In this document: positions 57,693 to 64,000 of the stretch, piece after piece | How positions within the stretch are numbered: position 1 is the stretch's first letter | How the letters are laid out: each line of letters opens with the position of its first letter | Source of the DNA: DFXE01 sp032054765 | GTDB taxonomy: Bacteria > Bacteroidota > Bacteroidia > Bacteroidales > Tannerellaceae | Length of the DNA stretch: 64,000 nucleotides | Reading direction: 5' to 3' | Assembly (NCBI GenBank): GCA_032054765.1 | Contig: DAMBSC010000019.1 | Location: 26,965-90,964 of the forward strand | Notes under the pieces: model-generated | The model's input: the letters and a program-made list of their open reading frames with translations, nothing else | Databases searched by the model: none | Told to the model about the DNA's origin: nothing | Program-made: the position numbers and the translations under genes

Positions 57693-59678
57693 ATGAGAAA
57701 ACGTATCGTTTTTCAATGTTTACTACTTGCTGTGGTATTAAGTACTGCATGCAGTGACGAAAATGCCCCTCTCTCTGTCCGCCATGGACAAGAAGGTACC
57801 CTTACTTTTATGTTTCCAGGTATAAAAAAAGGAATGGTATCTTATGCAGATCCTATAGCAACTACTGGGGAAAATCAACTCTCCGACCTCACAATTTATA
57901 TGTTCAATGACAATTCTAACAAACTGGAAAAGGTCTTCAATACTGATGATATTTCAGTAGATGGATCAGGAGTAACCCCCACCGCTACCATTGATGTAAC
58001 AGATAAATCAGGTAAAAAAACATTTTATTTTGTGGGAAATGGAAAAGATCGTTCAGAAGCACTTAGAAAGTTGGATCCTGGCATTACTTTAGTCAGTGAA
58101 TTCCTTGAAATTCTCACAGACTTACAGCCCGATCCACTCAAAACCCCTCTCTTAATGTCAGGAGTTAGCACAATTGTTGATATTGAACAACCACTGCCTG
58201 ACGAGCTAAAAGTAAATCTGGCGCGGCGCGTTTCCCGTTTTGATGTTGTAAACAACCCTGATGAAACAAACTTTGAAATTAAAAAAGTTCTCATTTCAGG
58301 AGCTTGTTTACGTGCATCTATCTTCCCAGATGCATCAGAAGAAACTCTCGAAAAGATCGAGAGAGGAACATATGAAGCAATAGAATTCCAGCCTGTAGAC
58401 CCACAGAATCCTGTCGCTACAGACAGTATCTTTTATCTTTATCCTACACAAATAGGGGAAAACCTGACACATATTGCCTTAGAAGGACTTTTCAACGGTA
58501 AGGACACCAAAGTCTATAACATCAATCTTCCTGATACTGTAGACATTAAAGCCAATTACAGATATATACTTAAAGCTAAGGTTGTATCTATTAATGAGGT
58601 AGAGTTTAATATTACTATTGAAAAATGGGTTGATGCCAGCGAAGAAGAAGCACAGCCAGAAACAGAACTGGTAGATTTCAGCACACTTACTATAGAAGAT
58701 TGTGATGGAATTAACCTGCTGACGACAAATACTTACGATATTACAGCAGTTACAACAACTGGGAAAATAACTTTCACTACTACATCGTATAGTCAGAAAG
58801 GAACAGGAATGGATATAAAGTATACCTTTGGTAATGCGTCATCTTTGTCTGAGTTGGAAGCCAAAAGCCTGGACCCTGATCCTGTTGCGACCTATGGTGT
58901 TTCTTTTGTCCAAAGATATGAGATATTAATACCGGCACAAAGTGCTAATAAAGTACCGGTAGAACTAAATGTAACCATATATAACAAAGCTAATCCTGAT
59001 CAAAAGAGAACTATAACCCTTTGTAGCTGGCGTTATCCTGGAACAACTTTATATCCTATAAAATTCGGAGATACCTACTGGGCACCTGTGAATGTTGGGG
59101 CCGGAACACTCAATGGCACCACAGAAGTGGGAGATATTGGGCTATTATACCAATGGGGACGTTCTAATATAGGGTTCAGCTATAATAGCGGATTACCTCC
59201 TGTTGATGACCTGGCACAAGGCCCAGTCAGTCTGTCGGATGCTACAACAGGGAATGTCGCTAATAAATTCATTATCGCTCCAAATCCTCCTTACGACTGG
59301 TTGAATACACCTCAAAATGATTTATGGGTTGGGAATAATGCCAAAGGTCCTTGTCCTGACGGATGGAGATTACCAAATGACAACGAATGGGAGAAAATCG
59401 TTACAGCTTATGGTTCTGCCTACAACGACAATGTCAAAATTGTAAATAAGAGGCTAGAAGTAAAAGGTACTAATGATGGAGAGATCCTTTATTTCCCGCT
59501 GGCAGGAGCACGAAGATACGATAATGGTGAATCTAACAGTCTGAATAGTACATCCTTTTATTGGTCATCAGGAATCAATGGCTCCTCTTCTAAAGCATTG
59601 AAAATTGATGAGTCTTCGGTAGGAATAAATCAATGCGGAAGAGCCAATGCATGTTCCGTACGCTGTATACAACAATAA
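57693..59678 (+). CDS. FimA-like lipoprotein with C-terminal FISUMP domain (copy 1)
   Basis: The 661-residue protein has a signal peptide and lipobox LSTACS (Cys at about 20). Residues of about 30-330 resemble the Bacteroidales fimbrillin domain (LSDLTIYMFNDNSNKLEKVF and ATIDVTDKSGKKTFYFVGNG, then the conserved NLARRVSRFDVVN at about 174). A middle beta domain (about 330-450) leads into a FISUMP (Fibrobacter succinogenes major paralogous) domain from about 455. That domain includes FGDTYWAPVNVGAGTLNGTT, AKGPCPDGWRLPNDNEWEKI at about 550-569, and the terminal CGRANACSVRCIQQ. It is first of three tandem paralogues behind the araC segment. It is probably a surface adhesin or fimbrial tip/stalk subunit. 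Confidence 0.82.
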   Translation: MRKRIVFQCLLLAVVLSTACSDENAPLSVRHGQEGTLTFMFPGIKKGMVSYADPIATTGENQLSDLTIYMFNDNSNKLEKVFNTDDISVDGSGVTPTATIDVTDKSGKKTFYFVGNGKDRSEALRKLDPGITLVSEFLEILTDLQPDPLKTPLLMSGVSTIVDIEQPLPDELKVNLARRVSRFDVVNNPDETNFEIKKVLISGACLRASIFPDASEETLEKIERGTYEAIEFQPVDPQNPVATDSIFYLYPTQIGENLTHIALEGLFNGKDTKVYNINLPDTVDIKANYRYILKAKVVSINEVEFNITIEKWVDASEEEAQPETELVDFSTLTIEDCDGINLLTTNTYDITAVTTTGKITFTTTSYSQKGTGMDIKYTFGNASSLSELEAKSLDPDPVATYGVSFVQRYEILIPAQSANKVPVELNVTIYNKANPDQKRTITLCSWRYPGTTLYPIKFGDTYWAPVNVGAGTLNGTTEVGDIGLLYQWGRSNIGFSYNSGLPPVDDLAQGPVSLSDATTGNVANKFIIAPNPPYDWLNTPQNDLWVGNNAKGPCPDGWRLPNDNEWEKIVTAYGSAYNDNVKIVNKRLEVKGTNDGEILYFPLAGARRYDNGESNSLNSTSFYWSSGINGSSSKALKIDESSVGINQCGRANACSVRCIQQ

Positions 59679-59699
59679 ATAATAATTAAAAACATACAT

Positions 59700-61673
59700 A
59701 TGAAAAAAAGAATCGTTCTTTCAATCGGGATTATTGTGGCCTTTTTCTTTACGGCATGCAATAATGACCAGGAGATCCCTGACGCCCCCAATAATAAAGA
59801 AGGGGCTGTAACTTTTACTCTTTCAGGGATGAGTAAACAGATGGCTACATATGCAGAAGTTCCGGCAAATCAGGGAGAAAATGACCTCGATAACCTGGAG
59901 ATATACATGTTTAAAAAAGAAGATAATATGGCTGGAAAACTTGAAAGCGTGTTCCGCTTCGGTGATGGCAATGAAGCCTTCGGAGGGACAAGCGATAATC
60001 CTACTGCCACCATTGACCTTACCGGAAGAACCGGTGAAAAGAATATGTATTTCATTGCAAACGGTGAAGGTAATGTTGCAGGGATAGCAGATGTCATGGT
60101 CGGGGTGACTACAGAAGCGGATTTTATTGAATTTATCAGTGAAAAACAGGCTGCATTACTGCAAACGCCACTTTTGATGTCTTCTGTCACATCCATTGAC
60201 CTTGATGCACCACTGGATACCAATGACAAGACAATCACACTTAAACGCAGGGTAGCCCGTTTTGATGTATCCAACGTTTCCACTGATACTAATTTTGAGA
60301 TTCAGAAAATTTATATAACGGAAACAAACTTACGCGCACATATCTTCGAACCGGCTACAGGTGTGGCTACCACAATTGAAACAGGAAACTTAAGCACTAT
60401 CGATTTCACAACAAAAACCGGAGCAAATGCAGGTGATGTAGAAAGCGTTTTTTATCTCTATCCAACAACGTTAGGAGAAGGAAAAACCAATATTTCATTT
60501 GAAGGAAAGTTTATGAACGAAGCTGAAACAAAAATATACAAAATTAATCCTTCTCCGGAAGTCTTTATTGCTCCTAACAACAGATATATGCTGAAGGCGA
60601 AAAGCATTAAGGAAAACGAAGTAGAATTCACGATTGTAATAGATGATTGGACGAACGGGACAACAGAAGAGGTGAAACCCAAAGACAATCTATTAGAGTT
60701 TTCTGAAGGAAGCCTTATTGGGGATGAAAATATTACTGTAACAGGAGGTAATACGTATGATATTACAAATGCGACAAAACCTTCCACCCTCACAGTACAT
60801 GTCAAATCGAGTATAAAAGGGAGTGTCTCGGCCAGGATCTTCTACCTTTATGGAACAGATAATGCACTGCCAGGACTCGAGATTAATGACCCTGATCCCA
60901 TTATGACATACGCAAGTCAATATATACAGGATTACAAGATTACCATCCCTCCGCAAACTGTTAAAGTGCCATTAAACGCTGTTGTGGAGATTATTAATAA
61001 TAATCATCCCGAAAACAGGAAAACAATCTATATCAACAGTATGCCCAATTATCATACAACGACTCTCAAACCGGTCCGTTTAGGCGACATCTACTGGGCA
61101 CCAGTTAATGTAGGCGTGGAAGGAAGTGCGGCAACAGTTGAAGATAAAGGGAAATTATATCAGTGGGGTAGAAACTATGGCTCAACATATGGTACTACAG
61201 GAGATACTTATGGCACAGGTGATCCCGTAACCAAAGAAGTAGCCAACGGAATAGCAAAAGACAAATTTATATTAATCAAAAAGTATCCTTATGATTGGTT
61301 AACCACACAGGATACGACATTATGGGAAAAAGCCCAAGGACCATGTCCTAGCGGATGGAGGATACCTTCACAACAAGAATTAACTAAAATAGCAACCGCC
61401 TTTAATGATGGAAAAGTAACTTTCACAGACAATAAAGCGACCAAAATCGAAGGGGATAGACAAGGTGAATTCCTTTTTTGCCCCCGAACAGGCTATAGAG
61501 TTTATTATTCAGGCACTTATGGAAATCCCACAAATACTTACTTTTGGAGCTACAACTACTATAGTGAGGGAAATATTTATTACACATCATATATTGATGG
61601 CATAAATAATGTATGTGGTAATTCTATTCATAATGCCGGACATGGTTTCTCAGTACGTTGTATCCAGGAATAA
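59700..61673 (+). CDS. FimA-like lipoprotein with C-terminal FISUMP domain (copy 2)
   Basis: The 657-residue protein is the second paralogue. The lipobox is FFTACN (Cys at about 20). The fimbrillin-like part contains LDNLEIYMFKKEDNMAGKLE at about 62-81 and TLKRRVARFDVSNVSTDTNF at about 180-199. The FISUMP part shows LGDIYWAPVNVGVEGSAATV, GKLYQWGRNYGSTYG, QGPCPSGWRIPSQQELTKIA at about 545-564 and GHGFSVRCIQE at the end. It is 21 nt downstream of copy 1, so the genes share a transcript. It is closer to copy 3 than to copy 1 in the fimbrillin region (RRVARFDVSN shared exactly). The role as adhesin is inferred. Confidence 0.82.
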   Translation: MKKRIVLSIGIIVAFFFTACNNDQEIPDAPNNKEGAVTFTLSGMSKQMATYAEVPANQGENDLDNLEIYMFKKEDNMAGKLESVFRFGDGNEAFGGTSDNPTATIDLTGRTGEKNMYFIANGEGNVAGIADVMVGVTTEADFIEFISEKQAALLQTPLLMSSVTSIDLDAPLDTNDKTITLKRRVARFDVSNVSTDTNFEIQKIYITETNLRAHIFEPATGVATTIETGNLSTIDFTTKTGANAGDVESVFYLYPTTLGEGKTNISFEGKFMNEAETKIYKINPSPEVFIAPNNRYMLKAKSIKENEVEFTIVIDDWTNGTTEEVKPKDNLLEFSEGSLIGDENITVTGGNTYDITNATKPSTLTVHVKSSIKGSVSARIFYLYGTDNALPGLEINDPDPIMTYASQYIQDYKITIPPQTVKVPLNAVVEIINNNHPENRKTIYINSMPNYHTTTLKPVRLGDIYWAPVNVGVEGSAATVEDKGKLYQWGRNYGSTYGTTGDTYGTGDPVTKEVANGIAKDKFILIKKYPYDWLTTQDTTLWEKAQGPCPSGWRIPSQQELTKIATAFNDGKVTFTDNKATKIEGDRQGEFLFCPRTGYRVYYSGTYGNPTNTYFWSYNYYSEGNIYYTSYIDGINNVCGNSIHNAGHGFSVRCIQE

Positions 61674-61710
61674 AACACAAGTAAATAATCATTAACAAAA
61701 TGATAGAAAT

Positions 61711-63714
61711 ATGAAACTAATAAAATATATCATCCCACTTACTTTATGGATCACATTTACCCTTATAGGGTGTTCCAATGAAAACGAAGCGCTGGAACCT
61801 ATCGAAAAGGAAGGGCTCGTTACATTCTCCATACCTGGCATGGCAAAAAAAGGTATAACATACGCTGATCCTGTAGCTAGTAATGAAGAAAATGAACTCG
61901 CTACACTCGATGTATATATGTTCCATAATGAAGCTAATACTGAAGGAAAATTGGAAAGGATATTCCGCTTTGGAGACAATAATACACCTTTTGGCGGAAC
62001 AAGCCAGGCACCAACAGCGACACTCGACCTTACAGGGCAGGAAGGGAGTAAAAAATTTTACTTCGTGGCAAACGCTGAAGGAAAGATAGCCGAAAGCAAT
62101 AGTATTAATGTTGGAGAAACAACCGAGAATGAATTCGTGGATTTCCTCACCGTAAAACAGGTAGAACTTCTTACAACGCCCCTATTAATGTCAGGAGTCG
62201 TGGTAATAGATCTCAGCCAACCAATCACACAGGATATGACAAAAGTACAGTTAAAGCGAAGGGTGGCACGATTTGATGTATCCAATATCGAGACCGATAC
62301 ACATTTTACCATACAAAAGATAATGGTATCGGAAGTAAGTCAGCAAGCTTTCCTTTTTGGAACATCCACTGCTACCAGCAACCTCGCATCAGGTAAACTC
62401 CCCGTAATTGATTTCGCGGCTATACAAGGAGCTAATACAGGCGACATACCAGGGGTATTTTATATTTATCCTTCTACACTGGGGGCTGGTAAGGGAAACA
62501 TTGCTTTTGAAGGGGTATTCAACGGAGAAACAAGGATTTACGAATTAGAGCTTACAGCCAACGTTGATATTGAGGCTAATAAACGCTATACGTTGATAGC
62601 AACAACTATAACCCCGGAAGAGGTCACTTTTGAATTAGCTATTACAGAATGGCAGAAAGATGCCAGAGATGAATACGAGGCAGAGTCGGGAAATAATAAA
62701 ATAGAGTTCCCAGAAGAAGACAAGATCACTTTTTCCAATATGCTGAAAACAGGAGAGAACGTATTTGACGTTACCTATGCAACCTCCGAATCAAAGCTCA
62801 TAGTTCCTATTAAGACATATAATAAGTCGCAGGCACAAATATCCATTACTTATAGTATAGGGGATAAAAATGTAACAGATATAATCGTTAATGAACCCGA
62901 GCCTATCCTTACATACAGTGCAGGATATATGTTGGAGTATGAGTTTACAATACCGGCTCGCAGTTCAAGGACAGATGAAGTACAGGCGGATATTCTCATC
63001 ATCAACAATGATGATCCAGAGCAAAGAATGGCAATCACAATAAAGGGAGGACAAGCCATTTATTATCCAGGCACCACCTTATACCCTATAATGATAGGCA
63101 ATGTAGTATGGGCACCCGTTAATACCGGATCAAAAACGCTTGATGATCCTGGATTCCTACACCAATGGGGAAGGAATTATGGAGCAAAGTATACTACCAC
63201 CCCAACAGATATACATACTGTCACAGGTCCTTTAAGTAAGAGTGTAGCAGATGGGGTTCCCTATACATTTATAAAAGGGCCAAACAGTATGCCCTACGAC
63301 TGGTTAGCACCGCAGGATAGTACCCTCTGGTCAGGAAATAATGCAAAAGGTCCATGCCCTGACGGATGGAAAACACCTGAAAGAAAAGAACTTCTTCAGC
63401 TTTATAATGTTTGCAGTGATCTGGTGCGTGAGAACCGGATGGTACTTGAAAATAAAATTTTCAAAATACAAGGTAATACCCCCTCAGAGCAACTGTGTAT
63501 TCCAATAAATGGATATAGAGCCTATAATAGTGGACATTTCTCTACTGCTCATGTATATTGGTGGGGAAATGATATGGATCCAAATCCTATATATAAATAT
63601 AGGGCCACTCAATTTCACATAAATCAAGATCTTAAATCAGTGGGATTAAGTAGTAATTATAGGGGTCATGGCTTCAGTGTCCGCTGTGTTAAGAACCCCG
63701 ATATATCAAACTAA
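61711..63714 (+). CDS. FimA-like lipoprotein with C-terminal FISUMP domain (copy 3)
   Basis: The 667-residue protein is the third paralogue. The signal peptide ends in the lipobox TLIGCS (Cys at about 17). Fimbrillin-like motifs are LATLDVYMFHNEANTEGKLE at about 60-79 and QLKRRVARFDVSNIETDTHF at about 179-198. The FISUMP part has IGNVVWAPVNTGSKTLDDPG, AKGPCPDGWKTPERKELLQL at about 546-565 and GHGFSVRCVKNPDISN at the end. It lies 37 nt after copy 2. Three different adhesins in one unit suggest either a composite fimbria with several subunits or recent expansion under a common switch. No Mfa2/FimB-type anchor gene is seen before the window ends. Confidence 0.82.
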   Translation: MKLIKYIIPLTLWITFTLIGCSNENEALEPIEKEGLVTFSIPGMAKKGITYADPVASNEENELATLDVYMFHNEANTEGKLERIFRFGDNNTPFGGTSQAPTATLDLTGQEGSKKFYFVANAEGKIAESNSINVGETTENEFVDFLTVKQVELLTTPLLMSGVVVIDLSQPITQDMTKVQLKRRVARFDVSNIETDTHFTIQKIMVSEVSQQAFLFGTSTATSNLASGKLPVIDFAAIQGANTGDIPGVFYIYPSTLGAGKGNIAFEGVFNGETRIYELELTANVDIEANKRYTLIATTITPEEVTFELAITEWQKDARDEYEAESGNNKIEFPEEDKITFSNMLKTGENVFDVTYATSESKLIVPIKTYNKSQAQISITYSIGDKNVTDIIVNEPEPILTYSAGYMLEYEFTIPARSSRTDEVQADILIINNDDPEQRMAITIKGGQAIYYPGTTLYPIMIGNVVWAPVNTGSKTLDDPGFLHQWGRNYGAKYTTTPTDIHTVTGPLSKSVADGVPYTFIKGPNSMPYDWLAPQDSTLWSGNNAKGPCPDGWKTPERKELLQLYNVCSDLVRENRMVLENKIFKIQGNTPSEQLCIPINGYRAYNSGHFSTAHVYWWGNDMDPNPIYKYRATQFHINQDLKSVGLSSNYRGHGFSVRCVKNPDISN

Positions 63715-63847
63715 ATAACAGGGTTTTACAACATACAGATAATATATAAAATTTTTATTTTTCATAATATTGTTTTTGTTACGGGCTATGTGGGCAGTGA
63801 TGTTCGCATAGCTCTATTTATACCATATTATGTTTTATTTTTCTACG

Positions 63848-63914
63848 TTTCACCTTTCACTTTTAGTTTAACTCATTGTATATAAATAAGATTGGGTGAA
63901 AGCAAAGGTGAAAG
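63848..63914. repeat. GTGAAAG imperfect palindrome after the fimbrial operon
   Basis: TTTCACCTTTCAC at 63848-63860 is opposed by GGGTGAAAGCAAAGGTGAAA-type sequence at 63894-63914. The motif is shared with the palindromes at 34319 and 34660. The remainder of 63715-64000 shows no gene. Confidence 0.55.
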
Positions 63915-64000
63915 GAGTAAAAAAGGCTTTGATTTGCATTGGTTTATGCCTCGTCCTGAAACCGGTTGACAGATTTTAGACTATAATCCTGTAATTAGTT

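Noticed and set aside
1..64000. tRNA or rRNA genes
   Set aside because: No cloverleaf-like sequence with a TTCRA-type T-loop, and no rRNA segment, was recognised in the intergenic regions by reading. A covariance-model scan would be needed to exclude them.

Overview
The window looks like a chromosomal segment of a low-GC member of the Bacteroidales. The evidence is the abundance of Bacteroidetes-type promoter elements (TAnnTTTG -7 boxes), the scarcity of Shine-Dalgarno sites, many lipoproteins with short lipoboxes, FimA/Mfa-like fimbrial proteins, and familiar housekeeping proteins (GdhA, enolase, LepA, Xaa-Pro aminopeptidase) of Bacteroides/Parabacteroides/Dysgonomonas type. Genus cannot be settled by reading alone.

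Layout. 1-5.1 kb: the N-terminal part of a PEP-synthase-like protein, gdhA, a ZIP metal transporter, and an ECF sigma factor operon with a probable membrane anti-sigma factor and a Spy/CpxP-like periplasmic protein. A 26-bp perfect inverted repeat separates the transporter and sigma promoters. 5.4-8.6 kb: two tandem beta-helix lipoproteins. 8.7-10.0 kb: eno. 10.0-10.8 kb: a gene-poor stretch holding a 432-bp element bounded by 56-bp perfect inverted repeats, then a promoter and a leader hairpin.

10.8-28.8 kb: a Wzx/Wzy-type capsule or exopolysaccharide locus. It contains nucleotide-sugar enzymes, flippase, polymerase, glycosyltransferases, acyltransferases, a DegT aminotransferase, a PglC-like initiating transferase, a Wza-like lipoprotein and a Wzc-like kinase. 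The middle block is strikingly AT-rich. 28.8-36.4 kb: a compact cluster with a small AraC protein, an HPr-kinase-like P-loop protein, an S26 peptidase of the Ser/His type, a PqqD-like protein and an ABC exporter. These are followed by two copies of a cassette made of a ~62-residue peptide and a ~410-residue lipoprotein. The peptides share a leader (YxxPSIExxDIQWSECIA) that contains a lasso-leader-like YxxPxI motif. With the NTP_transf_5 protein at the head of the capsule locus, this looks like an unassigned RiPP-type or modified-secreted-peptide pathway without lasso cyclase genes.

36.4-55.1 kb: ordinary chromosome with a TPR protein, lepA, an outer-membrane HExxH protein, a small operon of a DUF2089 regulator and membrane/hydrolase proteins, a CBM9/GH43/serine hydrolase group, a gamma carbonic anhydrase, pepP, a lipoprotein and mtnA. 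55.1-63.7 kb: a candidate DNA-inversion switch. A tyrosine recombinase is followed by a ~1.1-kb segment carrying an araC gene between 29-bp perfect inverted repeats, immediately upstream of three tandem FimA-like lipoproteins with C-terminal FISUMP domains. Promoter positions suggest that the orientation of the segment could set expression of the adhesins.

The most interesting items are the peptide/kinase/PqqD/exporter cluster, the invertible araC-fimbrial switch, and the inverted-repeat element plus leader hairpin ahead of the capsule locus.
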